This document shows, in pieces, positions 13,787 to 26,500 of a stretch of DNA of 64,000 bases; positions within the stretch are counted from its first letter, which is position 1; each line of letters begins with the position of its first letter. Both the position numbers and the translations under genes were made by a program. Source of the DNA: Onchocerca volvulus (Eukaryota; Nematoda; Chromadorea; Rhabditida; Onchocercidae); assembly GCA_000499405.2 (NCBI GenBank), contig HG738137.1, positions 9,721,459 through 9,785,458 on the forward strand, given 5' to 3'. The notes under the pieces are model-generated. The model ran no database searches. It was not told the origin of the DNA and saw only the letters and a list, made by a program, of their open reading frames with translations.

Positions 13787-16700
13787 ATGAAAAATAACGA
13801 GCTTAGTAGTGTTTATCAACGAATACGTTACTTCGATGAACCGTTCGCATACATTTGCATGAATAATCAAGTGGAAAATTACTGCTCATATTGCTTGAGA
13901 AAACCTGATAAAAGCAAACTTTATAAATGTTCCAAATGTGAATTGGCCAGGTATTGCAATAAGGTGCACCTGTTATGTTTCTTATTTTGTCAATCTTTGA
14001 TCTCTCATAAAAGTTTCGAAAAAAAAACAAAATTGATTTTTTTCATTTTTGACGTAAACACGTAAAATATTTGTGAAAGGTAATTTTTTTATTAAGGAAT
14101 GTCAACGTTTGGCATGGAAGAAGCATCATCGTGCGGAGTGTCAACGTTTAGAAACAGTTTATCCAAATTTACCACTTACCGAGATACTATTTCTCAGTCG
14201 AATGATCGATAAAGTACTATTCTTAGAGCAAAATGGTGACATATATAAATGGGAGAAAGATAGAAAATGGGCCAATTTGATGGGACATGAAGATGATATT
14301 CGAAATGATGAGGTATGGAAATATCTAAAATTAACTTTTAAATATTAAAAAAAAAGGAAAAAAAATCATATCTTAAATAATTCTTACGAATTTTGGGAAA
14401 AAAATTTCAATCGAATTAGTAGTTGAAAATAATTCAAAAAAAAAAAAAAAGTTAGCGATAGAAAGAAATTATAAAAAAATTCACATAAAATTTTCAGCTT
14501 AAATATGCTCATTTCGAAAAAATTTACGGGAAAATGGTAACATTTCGAAAAGATGAAATGATTGAAAAGGCGAAATTTTATGAAATTTTTTGCAAAACAA
14601 CAATCAATTCACATTCGGTGCATACCAGTGCTGGAAATGAAATTGGCTTGGCACTTGATTTGGGTATTTTCGTAAAAAATTAAACTTAATTTGAAATAAA
14701 TTATTTTTCATATATATGAAATTATTAGCTATCCTGAGTTTTGCAGATTAATTCTTTTTTTTATTTAAATTCTTCCATTATATATGATAAAAACTTAGCT
14801 TTGAGAAAAAAAAAAATTTCTTTTTTTTTCAATTTCAAATAGCTAATTAGAAGAAGATAATGGATATTAGGAATGTAAAAATTTAGCAAATATTAATTTT
14901 CTGGAATATCTTATTTAATTTTGAAGAGAAAGAAAATTTGTGACACCAGGGACAAGCAAAAATAGAATTTAATTGATTTAAAGCTCTCAACATAGTCCTC
15001 TTCAATCTTTGACTTTTGGACTATAAATTAAATAATATGCAACAAAGTCCCTTGTTTCTAGAAAAAAAAAAAAACTCCCAATAGAATAAATTAATTTGAA
15101 GTGGAAAAAGTAATTTTTGAAATTTTCAAAAGTTCAAAATGAACTACTTTTTAGGTGTATCGGCCTATGATCATTCATGTCGTCCGAATTGTTCTCTTGT
15201 TTTCGATGGATTTCGGGCCTGTTTGAGGCCTTTAACTTCAGAAACAAATGCCGCTGATATACTCACAGCACATATCAGTTATATTGATATTGGCCGTTCA
15301 CGTTATCAGCGTCAAAAAGAACTGAAATCAAAATGGTAATTGTTGTTTAGATTTTTGCTTCCTTTTAAGAAGCAATTAATTAATTCAAATGAAATAATTA
15401 TTGTAAAAACCTAAAGTTTTACATTCTTTATCATGATAAGTGATTAATGATTGATAAAAGTGACAAACTGATAAGAATGATTATCTCAGGTATTTTGATT
15501 GTCAATGTGAACGATGCATCGATCCATCCGATGATATTTTAACATCAATACGTTGTATAAATGAACAATGTGATGAAGCATTGATTATCACAGAAAATTC
15601 GAAACCAACAAGCATTCAATGTCCGAAATGTAAGCAAATAACGAGTGAAGATCATGTAAAAATGTGTCAAAAATTGATGCTCGAACTTCCGGTACGATTT
15701 GGCATCGAAAGTAACGCCGAAGATGTATGGGTTGATTAATCAAAATTCAATTTAATTCTTTTTTTTTTTTTTTTATTTTCAAGTTGAATTTTTATTTCAT
15801 TTAATTTCAAATTTACGAAAGAAAAATTTTTAGATTCAACAAAAACATGATGAAGCGGTGAAATATTTGCATTCCAAGAATGTCTATGTGACACGATTAA
15901 AAGCAGCACTTCTTTATGTCACCGGATCACTCTCTGATAATTTACTTTTTGTTCAAAAAAGTGTTTATGAAAATTACAGATTGTAAGTTTCATTTCATTT
16001 CATTCTTTTTTTCTTTTTTTTTTTTTTTTTTTCTATAAAAAAGTTGGAAACTATGAATAGCATGCTTGTTTTTTATTGATTTTTTTGCCTCATTTAATCA
16101 AAATAATTTCGAAAATTTAAATTTCAAAAATTCATCCATTCAATTTTGCTGATTTATATGTTTTTCTAGGTTTCATTTTCCTCATTTCTGAGATAAGTTT
16201 CCATTCAGGAAAATTTAAGAATTCAGTTTCAAACTTTTTTGTTTTTTTTTTCTTTCTTTTTTTTTTATGACTTTTCAGTATTGAAAGAAAAAAAAGCAAG
16301 GAAAAAGAAAAAACGATGGCATAAAGAAGATGAAATACTTAGAAATGATATTGATTAAACATTAAATAAGAAAGTATTAATTAAATTCTAATGTCATTTT
16401 AGGTGTTTTCCACGTTCTGATAGACATGTCGCATATCAATTATTGCATATTGTCAAATCACTTATCGAAAAAGGCGAACGAAAAGAAGTAAGTTTGATTT
16501 CTTTTTGACAATTTTTTTCCATTTGAGAATAGTAAAACTTTGAAGAAGCTCCTATTGTCATTCGCCTTGTTTACTTGTTTATTTTTTATTTTTTGTTTAC
16601 TTATCATGTCTTGTTTATTTATTGTTTTGTTAGATAGCCTACTTAGTTGTTTATTTATTTTGCTTCATTTTTGGATTAATTTTTAATTATAAATAAACAT

Positions 16701-16915
16701 TTCAGGCTGTGTCATATGCATATGAGGCGATGAGCATATTTGAAGTATGCTTTGGTCTAAATCATCCCTATTATCTTCAAACTCTTGCTCTTTGGACATT
16801 TCTGGATAAGGATATTCCGAAAACGGACGAAGAGCTAATCGCATTAATGAATTTCCATTCTAATAAACCAATTGATTTGTCTGATATTTTGCTAAAAAAT
16901 CTAAAATTTAATTAA
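13787..16915 (+). CDS. SMYD-family (MYND + SET) protein lysine methyltransferase
   Basis: Eight exons in continuous phase: 13787-13963, 14097-14312, 14498-14663, 15155-15335, 15490-15724, 15834-15982, 16403-16487, 16706-16915; 471 aa. The MYND zinc finger is complete: C33, C36, C48, C51, C57, C61, H69/H70, C74 (CSKCELARYC...ECQRLAW). The SET core has the GLALDLG segment and YDHSCRPNC (191-199). The cysteine-rich post-SET element FDCQCERC ends near residue 256 and is followed by a helical, TPR-like C-terminal domain. The family transfers methyl groups from S-adenosylmethionine to lysines of histones and cytosolic proteins. The N-terminal SET strand with the G-x-G SAM contact, normally about 20-30 residues before the MYND finger, is not visible: the protein starts near the stretch that usually follows it, and an in-frame TGA lies just upstream of the ATG. 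A TTTTTCAG at 13749-13756 could accept a spliced leader. A missed 5' exon is the alternative. Confidence 0.9.
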
Positions 16916-17955
16916 TTTAATTTCTAAAAATTCTGTAGAATTAAAGAATGATTTTCTTCGAAAACTGGGAATACAACGTAGCATATATTCTTTGGTTACT
17001 TTTTTGAATTAAAATATTTTGAAAATAGATAAATAGCAAATATATTTGTCAAAGAGTGTAGCACAAATTTTTGCGATCATATTTAAATTAATTATGCAAA
17101 TTTTTGTTACTATACTGCTAAATATGATTGATTACCGGTGAGATTATTTTGATATTTGAAAATTCGCAAATGTTATTTCAGAATCCTTACGGTTGTTATT
17201 TTATCGTACTTTCTAGTTGCATATAGAATTACGACATATTACTATTTTGCTTCATATTACTTTTTTTTTTTTTGCTATATTTCTTTGCAAAATTTATATA
17301 GAAATATTTTAGTATTATGAAGAATTGAAAAAAAAAAACGTGATATTAATATTCGTGATATTAAAAAACGTGATATTACACTTATTTCATGCTATTTTTA
17401 TTTTTCTTCCTTTGTAACACAAAAATATTGTGCTCTTCTTTCTAATACTTAAATAAATATATGACAAATAGAAGTATCACATTTGCTATAAAAGTTATAA
17501 AATTTAGTTTCATCAGAAAAAAATTCGCAAAAAATGATGTGTTAAGTAAAAGATTAATTAATAAGAGATTATTTTTTCATATATAAGTAGAAAAAATATG
17601 AAATTATTTTAGTTATTAATTTCAATTCCAAAGAAGAATCAATTCGATACATTGAACTTTGGACAAGTAACTTAGAACAACTGATCAGAAATAATTTAAA
17701 TTAAAAAATCACAAATAATTTAGGTTGAGAGATTCAAACAAGTGTCATATTATGTTTTTGCTTTCGAATACATTACGATGGCGACATATTCATCGTGGTG
17801 GAACTTATGTCTCAACAAATAATCAAACTTATTAAATCTACAGTAATGCTAAACTTTAATTATCAAAGGAGTATATTTTAATTAATTGATCTAACTTCTC
17901 GTTTCAATTTAGGAATGCTGTTTGGCTGAAGAATTTATTCTCTATGTACTTTTAA
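16916..17955. other. Convergent 3'-3' intergenic region
   Basis: About 1 kb between the stop codons of the SMYD gene (+) and the dynein-2 intermediate-chain gene (-). It is AT-rich, with several AATAAA-like signals, a poly-T run at about 17262 and a short GTGATATTA repeat (about 17340-17380). No exon was recognised. Confidence 0.7.
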
Positions 17956-20900
17956 TCATTGATTAATGTTGATTCTGTATAAAGTGACCGATAGCTGTTT
18001 GTCCACTACAACCAATGCATCATCGTCGGGGACAAGAGCGAATGCTTGATGAGCAAAGGTTTGTCTCATTAACATTCTCAAATCATCAAGTTGAATCGCA
18101 CATAATTGCTCATTATTTCCACAAATGACTAAATTAGCATTTTTGATGGAAATACTACGAACAGGAATATCCAAAATACGAGTAGAAATATCATTTCCGA
18201 ATATTACCAATCCCTGAAATGATTCCCTTTTCATGAGCGAAACTATTCGAAAATAAGCACCTTATTGATCACAAATTTCTTTTTCATTAATAGAAGAAAT
18301 TAACTATTTACTCCATTGATTGTAATTCATAAGAAAATAAACAACAAATTTCGCTCAAATATGAAATGAAAATCAAAATCGTTTTTAGACAGTAATTAAT
18401 ACTGCTTACTTTCCCAACTTAATTATGACTAATTAAAAGAATATATAGCAAATATAGCACAAAGAACTTTCATGTTATATTTTCAACTAGTTGGACTCGA
18501 CCACGCTTCGTGCGTGATCGTTTCAACTAATCCGAAAGTCCTTTAACACGCGCCTATTCGAATGCAACGTTGCATGAAAATTTCAAATCAATCATTGAAG
18601 AATTTGAAACTTGCTTGCCAAGTAACAAGGAACATTTACATTTTTATTTATCTAGACTGATTAAATTTCTAAACGAATTTATATCCACTGAAGTAAATTC
18701 AGATGGAATAAAATGGATTTTTTTAATTGAAAAAATTGATAAAAGATCTGTTCTCATTAATGTTTGACAAGAGAGAATTAAGAGAGATTTTTGAGTAATT
18801 AAAATTGTTACTATCATTGTATTGCTATACTTAAATTAAAATACAACAAGTTCGAATTCCTTGTCCCAATAGCAATAAATGTAAACAGAAGCATTTGAGG
18901 AAAACAAATATTTGAAGAAGACTTATCTTGCCGGATGATGTGACAATGACAGAATAGTTCGAGATGTGTGTCACATCTTCAATACAATCAATCTCGAAAT
19001 GAAACAAGGAGATCGATAAATCTGGAAGTGTTGCTATCCAAATAGCACCGATTTCACTACCAATAAACAACCGATCTTTGACAACGCACAATGATGTCAA
19101 CCCTTGGTCATATTGATTAATTAATTTGTTTTATAATGAATTAATTTTGTCAAGTTGACATTTTAATTTCATTCAAATGTAAATTAATATTGCTCCCTGT
19201 TCTTTTTTTAAATTCGACTTTAAATAATCGATATCAATTTTAGCATATTTTGATAGATTTTTTACCTGAAAATCAAAAAAATTGCATCACAAGAAAGGGT
19301 TTTTCTTTTCCTAAACTTATTTACCGATATATTTGCCCGATGCATTGGATTTACGGATATTACGGGGAAGATTCAAGGTAGTTATTAATTTAGAATGCTT
19401 CGCTTCCAATATTGTCGATTTTAAGTTGGAAATGATAATTTGACCATCTAAGGATACTGAGACAATTTGTTGTGATGGAAAAAGCCATTCGAAAGATGTT
19501 ACTGATAAAGTATGAACCTGAAATTATTGTTTTTTGACCTATGCAAACTAAAAACTTATCCACATCATTGTTATGATTTTGCATTGATTGAAACTTAATC
19601 TTGAAATCCTTTTATATTCAAAATATTTAATAATTTACCATAAATTGAATATTTGTAATTAATACTATTAAACAATATTACTTGACAGTATTTCCTATTT
19701 ATATGATATTAAGTTTTAAAATTCTGATAATTTTTTATTCTTCTATTGATTGATATTAATAAACAAATGGATTAGTAAATAAATAAGGCAAAAGAAAAAA
19801 AAAGAAATCAAAAAATGTTTCGGAATTTATAATTCTAAAAATCATAATCATATACGTACCTCATTCGTTGATATGATTTCACCATTTAGGATAATCAAAA
19901 TTTGACCTGTTATCAGACCTATTGCTATCAAACCTTGAGGACCGTATCTGTAATAGAATTTGAAATTTCTTAAAATTCAAAAATTTGTTCTCTTCAAAGA
20001 TGCATGAATTCATGGCTATATAAGATTGCTGGAAATCATTCTTTGGCATAAACTTTGAACTTACGTAAACATTTTGTTGTTTACCTAAGGATTGTTGGAC
20101 AACTGGAAAGTACCAAACGATCGGTCGGACGTCGATGCCAGAATAAAATTACGCCGTTATGTGAGCACCACGTTTCGTGATATCGGTCAGCAAACAGAAA
20201 TGCCATACGTCCATTCGAACCACAGACGACATTTTGCAAAGGCAATTCTTCTTTCTGTAATTCGATAAATTTAATTTAAAAGTAAAACCCGAAATTACGC
20301 AAAATATTCCTTTTTTTCTTGCCGATCAGAATTAACGCTGAAATTTTCTGAAATGGAAGAGAAAAAAAAAGGATAGATTCCACGTAAGTGCTAATTCTGC
20401 CATGTCAATTAAGCAAACATAAAATTTCAAGCAAACTTACTTTCTTACATTTATAAAAAAAAAAAAAAATTAACCTGTGATAATTGATATTGCTTCATCA
20501 TTGATAATGTCACCGAATCGGTACGATGGAAAATATCCAATCGTGCTAGTACATTCCTCTCTTCATTATTATTTTTCACTGTCGTTAGTAATAAATTCAG
20601 TATTTCATTACTGATTTTACCTTTCAAAATGGTACTTACAGAAGTTGATATTTGTTCAGTTTGTGTACCAATATTAATGCGTTGCATTGCATCAATTCCT
20701 GAAGATATTTTCTTTCAATATGGTGAAAAAATCATTTTTCTAATTTTGAATTAATTGATTAAAAAACATGCAATTGGATAAAAATAAAATAGTATTATTT
20801 TTGTCATTACAACTTACCTCTTTTGCTTGTCAGGAATAATTTTTGATAATTTCAATCTAACAATGTCCACATCTTATTTCTCATATTGAATTTAATTTGA

Positions 20901-21284
20901 ATTATAAGAATTGTTAATTAGAATTTAATAACAATAAGTAATTCCAAATTCAATTTTTTCGATCCAAAAATTAAATTTGGAATTATTTATTGTTATTAAA
21001 TTTTTATTGTAGCTTGATTTTTCATCAACTGATTTTCAATCAAATTAATAATAATTGGTATTACAAAAAAAAAAAAAAAGGATAAAATAATGAAGATATG
21101 AGAGATGAAATGAAGATACTTTGAGGAAATTGAGGAAGAAGTTGGAATTTTCTGAAAAAACGAAAAGTTGAAAACCTTGATGTCGATATTCTCGAGGATC
21201 AGTTAACATTTCAGAATCCACTTTTTCGACCGCTATTTTCTGCTTGGTTGCGATAAATGTATTTGGCCCATCGCAATCATCCAT
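17956..21284 (-). CDS. DYNC2I2: Dynein-2 (IFT) intermediate chain, DYNC2I2/WDR34-like WD40 protein
   Basis: Seven exons on the minus strand: 21284-21176, 20698-20475, 20254-20085, 19947-19860, 19517-19325, 19102-18927, 18213-17956. All phases agree and give about 405 aa. The N-terminus carries GTQTEQIS, a TQT-type short motif like those where dynein intermediate chains bind light chains. The rest is a WD40 propeller in the WDR34 order: GVILFWHRRP, LIAIGLITGQILI, HTLSVTSFEWLFPSQQIV with VSLDGQIII, then GLTSLCVVKDRLFIGSEIGAIW (compare the G-T/S-E-x-G motif of intermediate chains). The human protein is about 536 aa, so this one is short at the C-terminus. The role inferred from the family is retrograde intraflagellar transport in sensory cilia. 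Oddity: exon 6 ends at AAG|ATAAGT (18927/18926), which is not a GT donor; a weak in-frame GT exists at 18905. Exon 6's acceptor (CCAAG, 19103) is also atypical. An X-box upstream supports the ciliary assignment. Confidence 0.68.
18485..18670 (+). mobile_element. Dispersed element with imperfect-palindrome terminus, inside an intron
   Basis: Lies in the last intron of the dynein-2 intermediate-chain gene. It begins AACTAGTTGGACTCGACCAC and folds on itself (CCACGC-TTC-GTGCGTG). It continues with CGCCTATTCGAATGCAACGT and an AAATTTCAAATCAAT block that reappears near 57.3, 57.8 and 57.97 kb. The reverse complement of 58120-58175 begins AACTAGCTGGACCGGCCACG, the same terminus. The 65-codon frame at 18570-18767 is partly repeat and was not called a gene. 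Confidence 0.6.
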
Positions 21285-23524
21285 TAATTGTTTTTATCAA
21301 ACTTGAAAGTTGATAAGAAGGAATCTCAGACGCAAATAAATCTAGCAATATGCCTTGCTGATCCTAATCAATTCGTAATCTGTATCGATAAAAGAATCTG
21401 CAACAATATGAATATCAAAAAATTATTCTGGTTGATTTTTATTTTTTTTTTATTTTTTTGCGAGATTATTTCAGTCAACATAAAATAATTCAAGAATTAT
21501 GCATGAGGAATTTGTTGTCAAGAGTTTGGCCAAGCTTTTGTTTCTTAATCGAAGCAAACATTTGGACTAAGATTGATCTAACTTCATTAGCGACTTGATG
21601 GCCATAACTAGTTGCCTAGCAACAAGGAAATTTATGATGGAATTTTAGTAAGTTATGCTTAAAATTCTGGATTGAACATTTCTTAGTACATCATAAATTC
21701 AGTTTTGTAGTCTTCAAATTCCGAAACTAAATTTTATCACTATGATACAACACTGATAATGTTTTATGCTGAATGCTAAAATTGTATCTTCCGCTGATAA
21801 TTATTGCTTTACATAATTTTAGATTTAGCTATTAAATAAAAGTGACAGATTTCGATTCATTTTTTCTTTTTTTTTTTACTAAATCAAATGAATTAATTAT
21901 CAATTAACTGAGACGATTTGATGATTGCATTCTTGGTTTTTTTTTTTTTTTTTTTAGAAGTTATTTATTCCTGCTCTAACAAAATGTAATTTAAAATATA
22001 AAGTAATACTGAAATTGACTATAGATAAGTAAAAAAAGATTTAAAAAATTTTAGAGCTTAAAAGAAATTTTAAATCAATTTTTAAAAAGTAGCAAATATA
22101 TGAGTGATGATCGATTGATTGTAAAAATAGCTAAAAAAAAAGTTATCATGCAGCGTATAATTGCTAAAAAAAAATGTCTTCTAATGCAAAAAGAAAAAAA
22201 AAGAACAAGAAATGATTTTGAAAATAACTGGAAAGAAATTTAAAAAATTTTCGAATTCGAATTTAAGCATTTCAGAACTTTCTTGCATACATATATGAGG
22301 CTTGGATAATATTTCAAATTAATGATCGAAGTAATGTTGTCCCTCTGTCTTTCATTTTGTTTCAACTTTGATTATTTCTATTTTTTCTTTTCTTTCTTCA
22401 TTTCTATTCTTCTTTGAAAATATCAAACCGTTCCATAGCATTCTCCTCACTCCTAATAATGAAAGGTAATGATTGATAATCGATTTTAAATTCTTAAATT
22501 TTCAAGCGATTTCTTTAAAATTTCAAACGAAATCAAGTTTTTCCAGAAAAATTTTTTTCCTAAAAATCAATTTTATTAGTCTGAAACTAAAAAATAATCG
22601 CAGCAGGGTGTTGTTTATTTTCTTTTTCGAACATTTCAAGCAAGCAACTTGTCAGCATTTGTCTCTTCCTTTTTGATCTAAACAATTTCATAGCGACCCT
22701 TCCTCGCATTTCATTTCACAGTAGTTTTTCTCGAAAATCTTAGATATACCGGGGGGAAGAGAAGGAAAGCGGGAGGGAGCAATTGGAAATAGAGAGTAGA
22801 TATGAGGTTTGATGATATGCCAGAAGTTACTGTTCGAATTTGAGGAGAAATCTTCGTGATATGATATGTAAAGAGAACCAGTGATTAGAAGATGAAAATA
22901 AAGATGTTTTGTTAGAAAACAAAAGTAAGAAGTGTTATGAACGATAGATTGAGAAAGAGGACGAAATGTATCTGGTAAATTGTTGTAGCAAATGATTGAA
23001 AATGTATCTGTATCTATATAGTTAAATGAAGAAGTAAAATATTAATTTAGACAAAAATGATTATCAACCTTTATTCAGATTATCATTTAAATAGCAAATA
23101 ATTGCACGTCAAGAATGAAATTCCGATTTCGGAAGATTTCTTCCATTTTTTCTTTTTTTTTTCAATTTTCGAGAAATGTGTAAGCTTTTCCTGAAATTAA
23201 AGTAGAATATAGTTTTATCTGTGCGAAGTTTCTTTTGTTAGTTTTTATGACTAATTTATGGAATGTTAAAATATTGATAAATTTAAATGAATATAGTCGA
23301 AAGAATGCTGAAGAAAAGTCATTTGCTATTTAAATATCATGTGGCTAGATGACATGTCTCCTAGTCGTTATCCATATATTGCCAAATTATTATTGAATTT
23401 ATATAGTATGTGTGCTTCTTCAATATAAAAATTTCCATATTTAATTCTTGTATTCTATAATTCTAATAATTTACGAATTTAACAAGTTTTGATCTTCACG
23501 TTATTTTTTTTTCCAGAACTTAAG
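21285..23524. other. Divergent 5'-5' region between the IFT dynein and phosphatase genes
   Basis: About 2.2 kb holding the X-box (listed separately), several poly-A/poly-T runs and a purine-rich patch at 22750-22800. A possible first coding exon of the phosphatase, ATGAAAG followed by GTAATG, lies at 22459-22465 and is phase-compatible with the exon starting at 23517; it would add five residues. Confidence 0.5.
21611..21623. promoter_or_regulatory. X-box: RFX/DAF-19 binding site
   Basis: GTTGCCTAGCAAC is a perfect inverted repeat (GTTGC-CTA-GCAAC) and fits the established RFX-factor consensus. It lies 327 bp upstream of the start codon of the dynein-2 intermediate-chain gene, in the promoter shared with the divergent phosphatase gene. 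In nematodes the RFX factor DAF-19 drives intraflagellar-transport genes through such sites, so sequence and gene identity support each other. Confidence 0.8.
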
Positions 23525-26500
23525 ATGAATAAGATGATGATAAATGAGAAGAAAAATTATTTCTGGAAGCATAAGAAATATATTGCTTTACTAATAGCAA
23601 TCCAAGGATGCTTTATATTAATGAGAGCCCGAGCTAGCGGTATATATCACGCGCAGTTATGCAGGTTTCACGATGTTTTCTCCGTACAGTTGGTTATGTG
23701 TGTTATCTCATCTATCATTTATGGCAGAATTAAAGAGTGAGATTTTCTTTTTTTTTTTTTCCTTATTTGTATGTATTATTGACTCTTATTAGACTTTTTT
23801 AAAAGATATGCTTCATTCTGGGCTGTTCAGACACGAAAGTTGAAAGAGATATTAATTATATATGCTTATGGTCGTAAAATTTGATTGAAATATTTTAGAG
23901 AAACAGAGTGAAGGATTCTTGATAATCCTGTACTTCATTCCCGTAATTTTTTGTAACAGATATAGTCAGAAAGAATGTTACGCTTATTGCTGAAAGAATA
24001 TTTGCTGTTTTGCTTTGCTTTCTAAAGAAGATCTACGATATCGGTAGTTATTTCTGCTGCCAACCAGCTGACTGGGAACTTATTTGGGCTGGACTTGGAA
24101 TTTAAGAGTCAATAACACATTTTCCTAACAAACTAAAGAGAAAAAAAAACGGTAAAAGGAGAGGAAAAATGGAAGAGTAAATATAAATGAAGAATATATC
24201 AATTCGTTTACATAACAATATGAATATTCTTGCTGTTTTGATCTTAGAAAAATAAAACTAAAACTTGATGAGATCGTGTTTGCTATCTCATCTGAAATAG
24301 ATTATCCTTTGTCAATTATTTACAAATTTGACGTCATAATATTGTCTTAAAATTTAATAATTGATTGAATTCAGATTGATCCGGCCGATTGCTATTGTAT
24401 TGCAAGACTCGCTTAAAGCTTTGACTTTACTCAGCATATTTTTTTCGCATGCTTCACTCTTATTTTTTTATATTTATTTGCCAGATAGCAGTTTGATTTC
24501 TACAGTTTGGTAAATTTTGTTTTTTCTAATGATTAGGTAGTATGAAACTGTTTCAAAGTACAAAAATTATTCAAATTCGTTTTTGTTACGGATATTCTGT
24601 TTACGAAATAACATATCTGAGCATCTATTAATTAAATTCTGTAGTTTTTTAAATAGAGAGTAATTTATTGAAGACTTTTAGACACCACTTTTTTTTTTTT
24701 TTTTTTTTAAAGCCGTTGCCAAGTTCTTTGTTTGTTATGTGGTAATCGGTCAAATCTTTGCTTTTTTTTTCAGTTTTATCTGTCTCTCAATATATATGCA
24801 TATGAGTTTCTTCTTGATGATCTTAGTAGTTCTCGAACGTGTGAGTTCACGTTGGAATTTCTGGCCCAAATTTCTTTTGATTTTTCAATCTAGAAAATTC
24901 AATACCATATTGTCGCTTTTGCTAGCAATATTTTTAACTGGTGTTGGTTTTGCTGCTACACGTTCGGCACCAGTGGTAAGTCATTCCGTCAAAAAATATT
25001 ATTGTTCTTTGTAATTGATCGTTCATTTCTATTAATCAAATGGAATTGCAAGATGAATAGGGGATCGATTTCTTTTTCATCAAAAAGTGTTATAAAAAAT
25101 TAAGAATTCATCCCATCAGATTTGCGCAATCTATCAATAGCAAGATGAAGCAACAAAAATAGGTTTTTCTTGGAAGAAAAACAATAATATTCTTGGAAGT
25201 GTCTTTTTTTATTTTCAAATTTGTTTTCATTTCATTTAGGTGAATCGGGTGAATGTGAAAATCCGAAATCTACCGTTATCACTTGATGGGTTCACTATTG
25301 TTTTATTAACTGATGTACATATTGGACCTACCGTTAATCAGAGGCGAATCGAAGAAATTGTTGCAAAAACAAATGAACTGCATACAGATATGGTGGCTAT
25401 CTCGGGTGATTTAGTTGATGGATTCCTATCAAATTTGGTACAGCCGACTTTGTCACTGGCAAATCTGAAATCAAAGTATGGTGTCTATTATGCTACCGGT
25501 GTGTTCATCTGTTTTTTTGATGTTCGGAAAAATAGATTCTAGCTTTTCAGAAATGTCTAAAATTTCTTTGCTCTTAAGGCAACTTCAAATGTTTACCTTA
25601 AATTCAAACATTTCGTTCACCGTAGTGTAATTGAATGTGCAATTAAGAATCAAATCTACTGTTTTAAATAGAAACACTTTCTCTGATTCTACATTGTTTT
25701 TGATTTGATTTTTTAAGCAGTTTTTAATGTATAAAACTAATCATCCATTAGCAAAATTATGAATTAAGATATTTTTTTTATATTTATTTTTATTTTACTA
25801 ATTACAACTTATTTTTAAAAATAGTGTGCACATGAGGAAAGTTTTTGCGGAAAGGCTTTTAGAAATTTTACTTTTAACCTGTTTTATTTCTCACTGTTAT
25901 TTTTCTTTTTAATTGTATCATCAGAATTTTTTTTTTTTTTTTCAAAATCTTCTATTCAATAGAAATTCTTTATTTAATAAAAAATATATCTTTATAGGTA
26001 ATCATGAATACTACTACGGTGACACGAACGAATGGTTGCATTATTTCACGACGAAATTGAATATCACTGTTTTGCACAATACAAATCGTAATCTCTGTTC
26101 TAATAGCGGGGACTGTATTTGTGTTGCTGGTGTAGATGATTTGTTGACAGGTATATTTTCGTTTTATTGACTCCTTTAGCGAAAAATTTTACTTTTTTTT
26201 GCCTAAATTATTTGTGTAATTAATTTTTTTTTTTTTAGCTGTACATGTGGCTTTGAGAAAGTTCAGATTCTCTTTCAAAAAAAAACTACAATTTCTTTTC
26301 TCTTCCAGAAAAACTTCGGATCCCTGATCATCATATGGATGCAGAACGTGCATTGAGTGGTTGTAGTGAAACACAACCTGTGATACTGTTAGTGCATCAA
26401 CCAAATGCTGCTTCGAAAATTTTACGTAGTACTAAGAAACGAATCGATTTGATTTTATCAGGTCAGTATAAAGAAGAAAGTCAGGAGAAAATTAGATGTA

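Noticed and set aside
19175..19272. Minus-strand open segment behind TTTTCAG (frame VKNLSKYAKIDIDYLKSNLK)
   Set aside because: It only works in phase 0, but the preceding exon ends in phase 1, and no good donor follows. It was kept out of the gene model.
20818..20872. Possible extra exon of the dynein-2 intermediate chain (frame DVDIVRLKLSKIIPDKQK with a good GTAAGT donor)
   Set aside because: It leaves phase 2, while the next certain exon (20698) needs phase 1. Exon 1 joins that exon directly in the right phase, so the segment is not in the main transcript.
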